A DNA stretch of 64,000 bases from Lysobacter sp. K5869 (lineage in GTDB: Bacteria > Pseudomonadota > Gammaproteobacteria > Xanthomonadales > Xanthomonadaceae), in NCBI RefSeq assembly GCF_018847975.1, contig NZ_CP072597.1, positions 5,743,001-5,807,000 of the forward strand, in the 5' to 3' direction. The translations under genes and the position numbers were made by a program. Shown in pieces: positions 51,412 through 60,689 of the stretch; the first letter of the stretch is position 1, and the number at the start of each line of letters is the position of its first letter. The notes beneath the pieces were generated by a model. It saw nothing but the letters and a program-made list of their open reading frames with translations, did no database searches and was not told where the DNA came from.

Positions 51412-52380
51412 TCAACGCATCACCCACCAAACCACCACCACAGCAACCGCCACCATCACCGCCCAAAACATCATCGTCCCATTCCCATCCCCCCGCCCGA
51501 CCGTAGCCCCCGCCCCCCCTCCCAACCCCCGCCCCTTCCGCGCAACTTCATACTCAACGATCCGCCGCAACGCATCGCCCGTAGCCACCGAATACTTGCG
51601 CTCCAACAACTCGCAAGCCGCCCCCCGATCCCCGCCATGCAACAAGGCGACCACATCCGAGGGCAAATGCGCCGGCTGCGACGCCGCCTCGCCGACGCGC
51701 GCGCCCTCGCCGCCGGCCGCACCCGACTCGCCCCGCGCATACGCCTCGACCCGCTCCTTCGCGGTCCGAAGATCCACGCCATACGCCTCGCGCACGTGCT
51801 TGATCGCCTCGATCAAGCGCCCGCGCCGCACCGCCTCGATCGCTTCCGGCGGCAAGCCTTGCCCGGCCGCGCCCAAATCCCTGCGCGCATACGCCTCGAC
51901 CCGCTCCTGCGCGGTCCGCAGATCCACGCCATAAATCTCGCGCACATGCTGGATCGCCTCGACCGTCCGCCCGCGCTGCACCGCCTCGATCGCCTCCGGC
52001 GGCAAACCATGCCCGGCCGCGCCCGAATGTCCCCGCGCATACGCCTCGACCCGCTCCTTCGCGGTCCGAAGATCCACGCCATAGGCCTCGCGCACGTGCT
52101 TGATCGCCTCGATCGGTTGCCCGCGCCGCACCGCCTCGACCGCCTCCGGCGGCAAACCGTCCCCGGCATCGGCAACCGCCGCCGGCCCCGGCGCCGCCAT
52201 CGCTCCGGCGCCTGCGCGCAAGGCCTCCTCGCGCGCCTCGACCGCGTCCTTGGCCGCCTTCAGCGACGCGCCCGGATTCGCATCCAACACCTCGCGAACC
52301 GCTTCGATCTTGCGCCGACTGCGAATCAGCGCATCCGCCTGTTGCGGAACGAACAACTCCGATGCTTCATCCGACGCCAT
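51412..52380 (-). CDS. Membrane-anchored protein with three L7/L12-like repeats
   Basis: 322 residues. After a first half-repeat at about 22-50 there are three nearly identical 50-residue repeats beginning near 76, 126 and 176, each with EAVRRG, EAIKHVREAYGVDLRTAKE and RVEAYARG, which resembles the C-terminal helix-loop-helix of ribosomal protein bL12. At DNA level they repeat every 150 bases (near 51736, 51886, 52036). A separate domain (about 240-280) follows, and a TM helix ends the protein (about 302-321, MFWAVMVAVAVVVVWWVM). Cytoplasmic repeats on a C-terminal anchor are implied. bL12's C-domain recruits translation GTPases; whether these repeats do is unknown. Confidence 0.8.
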   Translation of the reverse strand: MASDEASELFVPQQADALIRSRRKIEAVREVLDANPGASLKAAKDAVEAREEALRAGAGAMAAPGPAAVADAGDGLPPEAVEAVRRGQPIEAIKHVREAYGVDLRTAKERVEAYARGHSGAAGHGLPPEAIEAVQRGRTVEAIQHVREIYGVDLRTAQERVEAYARRDLGAAGQGLPPEAIEAVRRGRLIEAIKHVREAYGVDLRTAKERVEAYARGESGAAGGEGARVGEAASQPAHLPSDVVALLHGGDRGAACELLERKYSVATGDALRRIVEYEVARKGRGLGGGAGATVGRGDGNGTMMFWAVMVAVAVVVVWWVMR

Positions 52381-52427
52381 CACCGCGCTCCTTGCACTCG
52401 ATACGACCGCCCCAGCCTAGCCGCGCA

Positions 52428-53057
52428 TCACCGCGACGACCACGCCAAGCGCGCTCCGAACCCCAACATCATCGTGCCGATCGCCCCGTCCAGCGCCCGC
52501 GCCACCTTGCTGCTGCGCATCGTCCCGGCCATCCGCGCCGAGGCCAGCGCCAGAACCGTCAGCCACACCGCGCCGATGGCGTAGTGCAGGCCGATCATCA
52601 GCATCGAATCGCGCGCCATATGCGGACCCGGCGCCAGGAACTGCGGCAGGAACGCGAGATAGAACATCGCGATCTTCGGATTGAGCGCGTTGGTCAGCGC
52701 GCCCTGCGCGAACGCGCGCCACAGCCCGGTCGCGGGCGCGGCCAAGGCCGCCGCCGGCGCCTCGGCGCGCGGCTTCAGCGCCGAGCGCAGCGCCTTGACG
52801 CCCAGATACGCCAGATACAGCGCGCCGAGCATCTTCACCGTCCAGAACGCCTGCGGCGAATACATCAACAACTGGGTCACGCCGAACGCGAACAACGCCA
52901 CATGGAACAGCCCGCCGCTGGTGGTGCCGGCCGCCGCGGCGAGGCCGCGGCGCGCGCCGCCGGCGAGCGAGTTGCCGATCACCAGGAAGGTGTCGGGGCC
53001 GGGCATCAGCGTGAGCATCAGCGCGGCGACGGAGAAAGCGAGCCACTGGGTTTCCAT
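52428..53057 (-). CDS. LysE-family amino acid/homoserine-lactone exporter
   Basis: 209 residues with six TM helices. METQWLAFSVAALMLTLMPGPDTFLVI is the usual first helix with the PGPD motif, and GLWRAFAQGALTNALNPKIAMFYLAFLPQF is the second family block. Members export lysine, threonine, homoserine or related compounds. The substrate is not resolved. The ATG at 53057 gives the canonical N-terminus; in-frame sequence upstream is Arg/Cys-rich and unlike the family. Confidence 0.9.
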   Translation of the reverse strand: METQWLAFSVAALMLTLMPGPDTFLVIGNSLAGGARRGLAAAAGTTSGGLFHVALFAFGVTQLLMYSPQAFWTVKMLGALYLAYLGVKALRSALKPRAEAPAAALAAPATGLWRAFAQGALTNALNPKIAMFYLAFLPQFLAPGPHMARDSMLMIGLHYAIGAVWLTVLALASARMAGTMRSSKVARALDGAIGTMMLGFGARLAWSSR

Positions 53058-53412
53058 GAGCGGGTCCGGGAAAAAGTTGGAAGGAAACAGCACTGCTGAA
53101 ACGAACCGCCTCGACACGAAGCCGCATGCGCCGAAGCGACACGAAACCTCGGTCTGCACTCTGACTCGACCGGATCGCGGAGAAAACCCCGCCGCGATCC
53201 GACACCCGCTGAAACTCGAACAGCAACCGGCACCGTCCCGACTTCTACGAATGCTCCATCGGCGGAACCGCCCGCGCCACGACACGGCAAACGACGCACG
53301 CACCGACACCGCGCCGACCGCCCTGCCGCCCTACTGCAAAAGCCGACCGCCCGCCCCAAAACGAAAAACGCCGGCGCGAGGCCGGCGTTTTTCAGGACCG
53401 CGAAGCCGCAGC
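53058..53412. other. Intergenic before the LysE gene
   Basis: 355 bases between class I aldolase and the LysE-type gene, both on the minus strand. It contains the aldolase terminator at 53364-53392 and therefore also the LysE promoter, of which no clear elements are visible. No gene seen. Confidence 0.45.
53364..53392. terminator. Bidirectional terminator after fructose-bisphosphate aldolase
   Basis: Stem AAAAACGCCGGC/GCCGGCGTTTTT with a five-base loop. The T-tracts on either strand allow it to act in both directions; on the minus strand it lies 20 bases after the aldolase stop. Confidence 0.85.
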
Positions 53413-54423
53413 TTACGCCGCCGACTTCCACTGGCCCAGCGCGGCCAGGCCGTTGGCCTTGGCGCGCTCGTACACGGTCTGCTGAGCCTTGGCGTAGTTG
53501 GCGACCAGATCCTGCGACCACAGCTTCAGCGCCGCCGACTGCATCGCGCGGCCGTAGGAGAACGACAGCGGCCACGGGTTCGGGCCCATCTGGTTCATCG
53601 CGTTGAGGTGCGCGGTGGCGGCCTCGTCGGACTGGCCGCCGGACAGGAACACGATGCCCGGCAGGGTCGCCGGCACGGTCGACTTCAGGCACTGCAGGGT
53701 CGCCGCGGCGACTTCCTCGACGCTGGCCTGCTCGGCGGCGGTGGTGCCCGGCACGACCATCGAGGCCTTAAGGATGGTGCCTTCCAGCAGCACGCTGTGC
53801 TCGTACAGCGCGCCGAACAGCGAGCGCAGGGTGACTTCGGTGACTTCGAAGCAGGTGTCGATGTCGTGGCTGCCGTCCATGATGACTTCCGGCTCGACCA
53901 TCGGCACCAGGCCCTGCTCCTGGCACAGCGCGGCGTAGCGCGCCAGCGCGTGGCTGTTGGCTTCGATGCAGGTGCCCGACGGGATGTCGTCGCTGATGTT
54001 GATGACCGCGCGCCACTTGGCGAAGCGGGCGCCGAGCTTGTAGTACTCCTCCAGGCGCGCGCGCAGGCCGTCGAGGCCTTCGGTGACCACTTCGCCCGGG
54101 AAGCCGGCCAGCGGCTGCGGGCCCTTGTCGACCTTGATGCCCGGGATGATGCCGTGGTCGGCCATGTGCTTGGCGAACGGCACGCCGGCCTTGGTCGACT
54201 GGCGCAGGGTTTCGTCGAACAGGATCGCGCCGGAGATGTATTCGTTGAGCTTCGGCGTGGCCAGCAGCAGCTCGCGGTAGGCGCGGCGATTCTCTTCGGT
54301 GTTCTCGATGCCCACGCCGGCGAAACGCTTGGCGATGGTGGTCGTCGACTCGTCGATCGCGATGATGCCCTTGCCCGCGGCGACCATGGCCTGGGCGGTT
54401 TCGGCAAGCTGTTCGATGCTCAT
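53413..54423 (-). CDS. fba: Class I fructose-bisphosphate aldolase
   Basis: 336 residues, the length of bacterial enzymes related to the eukaryotic class I type. It splits fructose 1,6-bisphosphate by Schiff-base chemistry without metal. The Schiff-base Lys219 lies in LEGTILKASMVVPG, and the DE pair at D24/E25 in GIIAIDESTTTI aids catalysis. VEPEVIMDGSHDI and FLSGGQSDEAATAHLNAMN are further family blocks. pyk and pgk follow in the same region and direction, but the cluster is interrupted. A strong terminator lies downstream. Confidence 0.95.
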   Translation of the reverse strand: MSIEQLAETAQAMVAAGKGIIAIDESTTTIAKRFAGVGIENTEENRRAYRELLLATPKLNEYISGAILFDETLRQSTKAGVPFAKHMADHGIIPGIKVDKGPQPLAGFPGEVVTEGLDGLRARLEEYYKLGARFAKWRAVINISDDIPSGTCIEANSHALARYAALCQEQGLVPMVEPEVIMDGSHDIDTCFEVTEVTLRSLFGALYEHSVLLEGTILKASMVVPGTTAAEQASVEEVAAATLQCLKSTVPATLPGIVFLSGGQSDEAATAHLNAMNQMGPNPWPLSFSYGRAMQSAALKLWSQDLVANYAKAQQTVYERAKANGLAALGQWKSAA

Positions 54424-54784
54424 GGAGATCCTGCGGCAGCGGTGGGAAGCCCGCGATTATAGCCGCTGACGGTGAACCTTGCCCCTTGGCCCGCCTTCCG
54501 AATCAGGTACTTGCGCCCAGTTTTGGCGGTAACCGTTTTCAAACGGCGGCGGCATCGATAGCAACCGGCGCGGGTGCGGACGCCGGCCGCCCGTTCAGTC
54601 GATCGCCGGCCGGCGCTGCGCGGATCGCCTCGCTCCGACCCGACCGCGCGATGCGCGGCGGTGCCGGCGGGGCGCGCGCTCGACCGTCGCGCGCGCGCCG
54701 CCGAACGGACCGCCCGCGCGATTGCGCCCGCAAGCCGCAACGCCTAGCCTGCGCTCCCGGATTTTTCACGCTAAGGACTGCGCC

Positions 54785-56095
54785 ATGCCGTTGCCCGCTC
54801 GCCCCCTGCTCCAGCTCGCCCTGCTCGCCGCCGCCGGCTTCGCCTCCAGCGCCCACGCCGACGCCGAATACGACGCCGCGCTGGCCGCGTGCAAGGCCGT
54901 GCCGAAGTCGGGCACGCGCTACGTCGCGGTCACCGGCGCCTTCATGCGCCCGGTGCCGCGCGCCGACGGCGGGCTGGTCGCGCGCATTCCCATCGCCGAG
55001 CCGGTCAAGATCGAATGCGAGCGCGACGGCTGGGTGCGCGCCAGCGCCGAGCAACCCTCGCCGTCGGTCGGCTGGATCCGCGCCGACCTGCTGCAGGCCA
55101 AGCCGCCGACGCTGGCCTCGCTCAACGCCGACTACGCCGCGGCCGCGCCGGACCAGCGCAAGACCGTGGCCGAGCGCATTGTCGCGCTGACACCGTATCA
55201 GGCGCGCGGCCATCAACTGCTGATCGACGCGCTGACCGCCTCCGGCGACGCCGAGGGCGCGCGCAAGGCCGCGGCGATCCGCGACCGCCTGCTCGACCCC
55301 AAGCCCGAGCGCCTGAGCGGCGAGCCCAAGCTGCTGTTCGTGATCGACCGCGGCTACGCCGCCCCGATCGCGCGCATCGGCGACGACGGCCGTTATCAGG
55401 AAGCCGGTGACAGCGCCCGCTATTTCCCGCCGCTGCGCGGCCTGCACTACTTCCGCAACGGCGGCGCCGACGGCGTCGCGCAAGTGCTCGACCAGCCGCT
55501 GTCCGACGTCAGCGGCGAAGCCTTGGTGCGGATCGCGCCGGCCACCGCGCGCAGCGACGACGCCCGCGGCCTGGCCGCCAACTTCCCCGCCACCGCCGCC
55601 AAGCCCGCCGTCGCCGCGGTGCCCGCGGCCGCGCGCAAGGCCGCCGAGGAAGCGCTGCGTGCGGGCCTGCGCCAGCAGAAAGTCGAGCGCGCGCAGATCG
55701 AGCGCGCGCTCAAGGCCAAGCCCGATCACGAGCGCGACCTGGGCCTGGAGATCCACAGCTTCGAGGCCGGCGGCGCCGGCCCGGTGACCGTCGCGACCGT
55801 GATCTGGAACCTGCCCCCGGCCGGCCCGGACATGAGCGACACCAGCGTCGCCGCGACCGCGATCGTCGAAGGCGACGGCAAGGGCGGTTACCGCGTGGTC
55901 GGCAGCCAAAACGCGTCCAACGCCGGCGACGGGCTGGAAACCCCGCGCTTCTTCGACCGCCTCGACCTCGACGGCGACAGCGTGCCGGAGCTGATCTTTC
56001 AGGTCGGCCAGTACGAAGGCGTGAGCTATCAGATCTGGACGCGCAAGAGCGGCCAGTGGAAGTCGGTGTACCAGGGCGGCTACGTCGGCGTCTGA
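54785..56095 (+). CDS. Secreted SH3-like protein of unknown function
   Basis: 436 residues with a signal peptide (1-26, ending AHAD). The first domain (about 35-105: YVAVTGAFMRPVPRADGGLV, GWVRASAEQPSPSVGWIRADLL) resembles a bacterial SH3 fold. A helical region (about 112-175) and an Ala-rich linker (about 285-320) lead to a C-terminal domain with a calcium-loop-like DLDGDSVPELIFQ (near 402-414) and a WTRKSGQWKSVYQGG tail. Such proteins usually bind cell wall or other polymers outside the cytoplasm; no enzyme motif is seen. It stands between fba and pyk in the opposite direction. Confidence 0.75.
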   Translation: MPLPARPLLQLALLAAAGFASSAHADAEYDAALAACKAVPKSGTRYVAVTGAFMRPVPRADGGLVARIPIAEPVKIECERDGWVRASAEQPSPSVGWIRADLLQAKPPTLASLNADYAAAAPDQRKTVAERIVALTPYQARGHQLLIDALTASGDAEGARKAAAIRDRLLDPKPERLSGEPKLLFVIDRGYAAPIARIGDDGRYQEAGDSARYFPPLRGLHYFRNGGADGVAQVLDQPLSDVSGEALVRIAPATARSDDARGLAANFPATAAKPAVAAVPAAARKAAEEALRAGLRQQKVERAQIERALKAKPDHERDLGLEIHSFEAGGAGPVTVATVIWNLPPAGPDMSDTSVAATAIVEGDGKGGYRVVGSQNASNAGDGLETPRFFDRLDLDGDSVPELIFQVGQYEGVSYQIWTRKSGQWKSVYQGGYVGV

Positions 56096-56127
56096 GCGCC
56101 GGCGACCCGCGCGATCGATCCACCGGG

Positions 56128-56339
56128 GTAGGAGCGGCGTAAGCCGCGATCCCCGCAGCGGTTCGCGCAAGCGCCGCCTCCCGAAGCCCGCCTTCCCAAG
56201 AAGCGGGCCTTCCCGCCCCGCGCACCGCGGCGAATCCCCCTCTGTAGGAGCGGCGCGAGCCGCGACCGCGACAACGCAGCTACGACGCAACTTTCGTCGT
56301 GATTGCGTTGTCGCGGTCGCGGCTCGCGCCGCTCCTACA
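56128..56339. repeat. REP and REPIN between convergent genes
   Basis: A single REP at 56128-56149 and a REPIN at 56243-56339, whose two REPs (56243-56270 and 56312-56339) flank a paired interior (GACAACGCAGC ... GCGTTGTC). They lie between the secreted SH3-like gene and pyk, which converge here, so the hairpin may act as a two-way transcript end. Confidence 0.9.
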
Positions 56340-56360
56340 GTCGGGTGCCGACGCTGCGCG

Positions 56361-57833
56361 TTACAGCTCGCCCAATCCCTCGGCCGCGCCGCCCTCGCCC
56401 ACCTGCAGCAGCCGCAAGGTATTCGTCGCGCCGTGCTGCTCCATCGTGTCGCCGCTGGTGAAGATCACCCGCTCCGCCACGCCGAGCATGCCCGAGTCGA
56501 ACAACTGCTTGACCACGTTGCGCGCGGCGTCGCGCGAGGCCATGCCGCGGCTGTCGAAGTCGATGGGGTACACGTCGCGCATCAGCGCCATGCGCCGGCG
56601 CGCGCCGGCGTGGCGCGAGAAGGCGTAGATCGGCGCGTTCGAGCGGAAGCGCGAGAGAAAACGCACGGTGCCGCCGGATTCGGTCATCGCCACGATCGCG
56701 CGCACGCCGATGTGTTCGGACAGGAACATCGCCGCCATGGCGATGGCCTGATCGGCGCGCTCGAGGTTGCGCGGCGCGGCCTCGAAGTCGGTGTCGTGGT
56801 CGAACTGGCGCTCGGCGCCGAGGCAGATGCGCGACATCGCCTCCACCGCCTTGACCGGGTAACGGCCGGCGGCCGATTCCTGCGACAGCATCACCGCGTC
56901 GGTGCCGTCGATGACGGCGTTGGCGACGTCGAGCACTTCGGCGCGGGTCGGGATCGGGTTGTCGACCATCGACTGCAGCATCTGCGTCGCGGTGATCACC
57001 ACGCGGTTGCGCGCCAGCGATTCGCGGATGATCTTCTTCTGCAGGCCCGGCAGTTCGGCGTCGCCGATCTCCACGCCCAGATCGCCGCGCGCGACCATGA
57101 CCACGTCGCTGGCGTCGACGATCTCGGCCAGATTCTCGATCGCCTCGGCGCGCTCGATCTTCGACACCAGCGCCGCGTCGCTGCCGGCTTCGCGGGCGAT
57201 GCGGCGGGCGTCGTTCATGTCCTGGGCGTTGCGGCAGAACGAGACGGCGATGAAGTCCACGCCGATCTGCGCGGCCACGCCGATCAATTCCTTGTCGCGC
57301 TCGGTCAACGCGCCCAGCGACAGGCCGCCGCCGAGCTTGTTGAGGCCTTTGCGGTCCGACAGCGCGCCGTCGTTGAGCACGGTGGTGACGATGCGGTCGC
57401 CGTCGACCGCGCCTACGCGCAGTTGCAGCAGGCCGTCGTCGAGCAGCAGCACATCGCCTGGAGCGACGTCGCCCGGCAGGCCGAGGTAGCTCACGCCGAC
57501 TTCGCGCAGATTGCCCGGCGGCGGATTTTCCGCGGCGATCAGGTCGAAGCGGTCGCCGGCCTTGAGCAGCACGCGGCCCTCGGCGAAACGCTCGATGCGG
57601 ATCTTCGGCCCCGGCAGGTCGGCGAGGATGCCGACTTCCACGCCGACCCGCTGCGCGGCCTCGCGCACGGCCTGGGCGCGGGCGACTTGCGAGGACGGAT
57701 CGCCATGAGAGAAATTCAGGCGGACTACGTCGACGCCGGCCTTGAGCAGGGCGTCGAGCACGCCCGGCGGGTCGGTGGCCGGGCCGAGCGTGGCGAGGAT
57801 CTTGGTGCGTCGCGGGCTGTGAGACTGAGACAT
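56361..57833 (-). CDS. pyk: Pyruvate kinase
   Basis: 490 residues. It converts phosphoenolpyruvate and ADP to pyruvate and ATP. TKILATLGPATDPPGVLDALL is the N-terminal TIM-barrel start. VRLNFSHGDPSSQ carries the phosphate- and metal-binding residues, and MVARGDLGVEIGDAELPGLQ and ITATQMLQSMVDNPIPTRAEVLDVANAV hold the family signature and active site. Lower-glycolysis genes (fba, pyk, pgk) lie in this region on the same strand. The promoter lies in the 57834-58045 gap, shared with a divergent GNAT gene. Confidence 0.97.
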   Translation of the reverse strand: MSQSHSPRRTKILATLGPATDPPGVLDALLKAGVDVVRLNFSHGDPSSQVARAQAVREAAQRVGVEVGILADLPGPKIRIERFAEGRVLLKAGDRFDLIAAENPPPGNLREVGVSYLGLPGDVAPGDVLLLDDGLLQLRVGAVDGDRIVTTVLNDGALSDRKGLNKLGGGLSLGALTERDKELIGVAAQIGVDFIAVSFCRNAQDMNDARRIAREAGSDAALVSKIERAEAIENLAEIVDASDVVMVARGDLGVEIGDAELPGLQKKIIRESLARNRVVITATQMLQSMVDNPIPTRAEVLDVANAVIDGTDAVMLSQESAAGRYPVKAVEAMSRICLGAERQFDHDTDFEAAPRNLERADQAIAMAAMFLSEHIGVRAIVAMTESGGTVRFLSRFRSNAPIYAFSRHAGARRRMALMRDVYPIDFDSRGMASRDAARNVVKQLFDSGMLGVAERVIFTSGDTMEQHGATNTLRLLQVGEGGAAEGLGEL

Positions 57834-58045
57834 GGCGGACTCTCTGGACTGCCGGCCACGCTAGCATAGCTTGGGCGCATTGCGCGGCCTTGGCCGTGCT
57901 ATGGGCGACACGTTCGCACGACCTCGACGCTGCAACGTCCGTGCAATCATCGGCGCGGAAGTCCGGGCCCGTCCTCACGTACCGCACCGCATCGTCGCCG
58001 CGCAGCCACCGACTCATCCTCCACTTCTTCCGTATCGGAACTCCC

Positions 58046-58672
58046 ATGTCGTCACCGCTTTCGCCGCGCAGTCAGGCCATCTCCGATTTCATCTCCGCCC
58101 TCGACGGCTTTCCCGAGCTGCAAGGCCCGCGCGTGCGCCTGCGCGGCCCGCGCGAGAGCGACGACGCGGCGCTGTTCGCGATCTTCGGCGACGAACGCGT
58201 CGCCCGCTATTGGAGCCGCCCGCCGATGCAAGACATCGGCGAAGCGCAAGAGCGCATCGCCCAGATCCTCGCCAGCGCGGCCGAACGCAAGCTCATCAAC
58301 TGGGCCATCGCCGACGAGAACGACGCCCTGGTCGGCACCTGCACCTTGTTCCGCTTCGACCCCGCGCACCGCCGCGCCGAGATCGGCTACGCCCTCAATC
58401 CCGCCCACTGGGGCCGCGGCCTGGCCAGCGAAGCGGTGCGGCTGGCGCTGGATTGGGCGGTCGACGCGGCCGGCTTCCACCGCATCGACGCCAGCATCGA
58501 TCCCGACAACCTGCCCTCGCGCGCGCTGCTGCACCGCCTGGGGTTCGTGACCGAAGGCGTGCTGCGCGAAAGCTTTTTCGTCGGCGACAAGGTCACCGAC
58601 AGCGAGCTTTTGGGCTTGCTCGCGGCCGATTGGCTGAAGCTGCGCGAAAACGCGGCGGCGACGGCGCGCTGA
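58046..58672 (+). CDS. GNAT acetyltransferase (RimJ/RimL type)
   Basis: 208 residues. A variable N-terminal stretch is followed by the GNAT core with VRLRGPRESDDAALFAIFGD, IGYALNPAHWGRGLASEAV (acetyl-CoA loop), IDASIDPDNLPSRALLHRLGF and GVLRESFFVGDKVTDSELLGL. This last block is typical of RimJ-like protein or antibiotic acetyltransferases. The start at 58046 (MSSPLSPRSQ) is preferred; the frame is open to 57890, but that part lacks family sequence. Divergent from pyk. Confidence 0.9.
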   Translation: MSSPLSPRSQAISDFISALDGFPELQGPRVRLRGPRESDDAALFAIFGDERVARYWSRPPMQDIGEAQERIAQILASAAERKLINWAIADENDALVGTCTLFRFDPAHRRAEIGYALNPAHWGRGLASEAVRLALDWAVDAAGFHRIDASIDPDNLPSRALLHRLGFVTEGVLRESFFVGDKVTDSELLGLLAADWLKLRENAAATAR

Positions 58673-58730
58673 GAACGCGGCAACGCGGGATCGCCGGAGC
58701 CCGCGCGTTTGCGCGGGCCCCGGCGCAATC

Positions 58731-59372
58731 TCAGCCGTGCCAATGCGAGCAACGGATGACCTCGCAAAAATTGCCGCGCCGGAACTGCGGATCCTTATCG
58801 GCCAGCACATCGGCCTTGACGTTGCCGAAGGTGGTCTGCGGCTTGTGCCGGATGCCGTCGTAGAACGCCTGCAGGATGTCCTCCTTGAACTTCGGCGTGC
58901 GCGGGAACGCGCGCACGACCGCCTCGCGCTCGGCTTGCGGGTAGCGCTCGTAGGCCAGCCCGAGCACGTCCATCTCCACGCCGGCGGTGACCAGGGCCAC
59001 GACCGGGTGCATGTGCTGGGGAATCCCCGGCGTCGTATGCAGCGCGATCGCGGTCCACACGGTGTAGGCGTCCTGCTCGCCGATGCCGTGGGCGAGCAGG
59101 AAATCGCGCGCGGCATGCGCGCCGTCGACCTCGAAGCGCTCATCGGCGCTGCTGTAGCTCGGCATCAGGCCGACGTCGTGGAACATCGCGCCAGCGTAGA
59201 GCAGTTCGCGGTCGAACTTCAGGCCCTCGCGCAAACCGGCGAGCGCGCCGAACTGGTAGACGCGGCTGGAATGGTTGAACAGCAGTTCGGTTTCGGTATC
59301 GCGGACGAACTCGGTGATCGCGCGCGCCAGCGCGCTGTCGGGAACCGCGGCGGCGGCGGGAAGGACGGACAT
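58731..59372 (-). CDS. HD-domain hydrolase (cyanamide-hydratase-like)
   Basis: 213 residues. An HD-fold metal site is visible: H34 (LLFNHSSRVY), H65/D66 (AGAMFHDVGLM) and the later AIALHTTPGIPQHMHP and EMDVLGLAYERYP. This matches the HD subgroup of cyanamide hydratase-like or nucleotide-binding enzymes. Divergent from a GlxA/AraC regulator with 104 bases between, so the regulator probably controls it. Its natural substrate is unknown, though the neighbour's isonitrile/cyanide-linked family suggests small nitrogenous compounds. Confidence 0.85.
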   Translation of the reverse strand: MSVLPAAAAVPDSALARAITEFVRDTETELLFNHSSRVYQFGALAGLREGLKFDRELLYAGAMFHDVGLMPSYSSADERFEVDGAHAARDFLLAHGIGEQDAYTVWTAIALHTTPGIPQHMHPVVALVTAGVEMDVLGLAYERYPQAEREAVVRAFPRTPKFKEDILQAFYDGIRHKPQTTFGNVKADVLADKDPQFRRGNFCEVIRCSHWHG

Positions 59373-59476
59373 GGCGGGAATCCTGCGACTGGGGATTCCA
59401 GCTTAGGAACGCCTCCGCCCGTCCTCAATTCGCGCAATACTTAAATTTAGGACAAACCCGGACGAAGCGGACGCCG
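59373..59476. promoter_or_regulatory. Shared operator region of the HD gene and glxA-type regulator
   Basis: 104 bases. Two inverted repeats stand out: GGAATCC/GGATTCC (59377-59383 and 59393-59399), next to the HD gene start, and GTCCT/AGGAC (59421-59425 and 59449-59453), which frames an AT-rich core CTTAAATTTAGG. They are plausible binding sites for the divergently encoded AraC-type regulator. Confidence 0.45.
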
Positions 59477-60454
59477 ATGCGCGCGAAGACCAAAACCGTG
59501 GCGATGCTGGCCCTGCCCGGCGTCCAGTTGCTCGACGTGTCCGGGCCGCTGGACGTGTTCGCCGAAGCCAACGCGCAGGCCGGGCGCGAGGTCTATCGAC
59601 TGTGGATCGTGGCCGCGCAGGCCGGCCCGCTCGCGAGTTCCTCGGGCGCGCGCTTGCTGCCCGACCGGGTGATCGGCCGCGATGCCGACGAGCCCATCGA
59701 CACGCTGCTCGTCGCCGGCCGCCCCAACGCCGCGGAACTGCCGTCCGACCGCCGCCTGATCGACTGGCTGCGCCTGCGCGCGCCGAAGACGCGCCGTTAC
59801 GGTTCGGTGTGCAGCGGCGCGTTCCTGCTCGCCGCGGCCGGCTTGCTCGACGGCCGCCGCGCGACCACGCATTGGGCGGTGGCCGCGCAGCTCGCGCAGC
59901 GCTTTCCGCGCGTCGCAGTCGAAGCCGACGCGATCCAAGTGCGCGACGGCCCGGTGCGCACCGCCGCCGGCGTCACCGCCGGGCTCGATCTGGCCTTGGC
60001 CTTGGTCGAAGAAGATCTCGGCCGCGACCTCGCCATGCGCGTGGCCAGCCAGTTGGTGATGTTCTTCAAGCGGCCCGGCGGGCAACTGCAGTTCAGCCGC
60101 GGCGGCGACGCGGTGCCGGCCGGGCGCGCGGCATTGCAGGAGTTGCAGCGCTGGATCGCGGCGCATCCCGCGCTCGATCACAGCGTGGCGCGGCTGGCCG
60201 AACGCATGGGCTTGAGTCCGCGGCATTTCTCGCGCTTGTTCCGCGCCGAAGTCGGGGTGTCGCCGGCGTCGTGGGTCGAGCAGGCGCGCGTCGGCGCGGC
60301 GCGGCAGCGGCTGGAACAAGGGCGCGAGGCGCCCAAGCAAGTCGCCGCGCACTGCGGCTTCTCCGATGCCGACGCCTTGCGGCGCGCGTTCGCGCGGCAG
60401 GTCGGAGTGACGCCGGCGGACTACCGCAAGCGCTTCGCGGGCGGCGCGGCGTAA
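59477..60454 (+). CDS. GlxA-family transcriptional regulator (DJ-1/PfpI plus AraC HTH)
   Basis: 325 residues. The DJ-1/PfpI-like domain (about 7-190) has its nucleophile-elbow Cys112 in YGSVCSGAFLLA. The AraC/XylS DNA-binding domain (about 210-320) reads SVARLAERMGLSPRHFSRLFRAEVGVSPASW and AHCGFSDADALRRAFARQVG. GlxA-type regulators sense small metabolites through the first domain. The neighbouring divergent HD hydrolase is the most likely target. Confidence 0.93.
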   Translation: MRAKTKTVAMLALPGVQLLDVSGPLDVFAEANAQAGREVYRLWIVAAQAGPLASSSGARLLPDRVIGRDADEPIDTLLVAGRPNAAELPSDRRLIDWLRLRAPKTRRYGSVCSGAFLLAAAGLLDGRRATTHWAVAAQLAQRFPRVAVEADAIQVRDGPVRTAAGVTAGLDLALALVEEDLGRDLAMRVASQLVMFFKRPGGQLQFSRGGDAVPAGRAALQELQRWIAAHPALDHSVARLAERMGLSPRHFSRLFRAEVGVSPASWVEQARVGAARQRLEQGREAPKQVAAHCGFSDADALRRAFARQVGVTPADYRKRFAGGAA

Positions 60455-60689
60455 GCGCGCGCCGAGCGAAACCGGCGCGGCGCCGACCGGCGAAATCGTG
60501 GGAGGAGCTTCGCTCCGACGCGCTCGTTCCCGCCTTCGCGGCTCGGGACCGAAGCATCGGGACCGAAGCCCCTCCCATCGCGCCGGTCCCTTGGCGGTCC
60601 GCTCCTGGCCCCTCCCCAAAACGACAAGGTCGCGCCGCGCGCCGGCGCCGCGATCACGGGCTCGCGGCGGGCGCGCGGCAGCGAAACGG

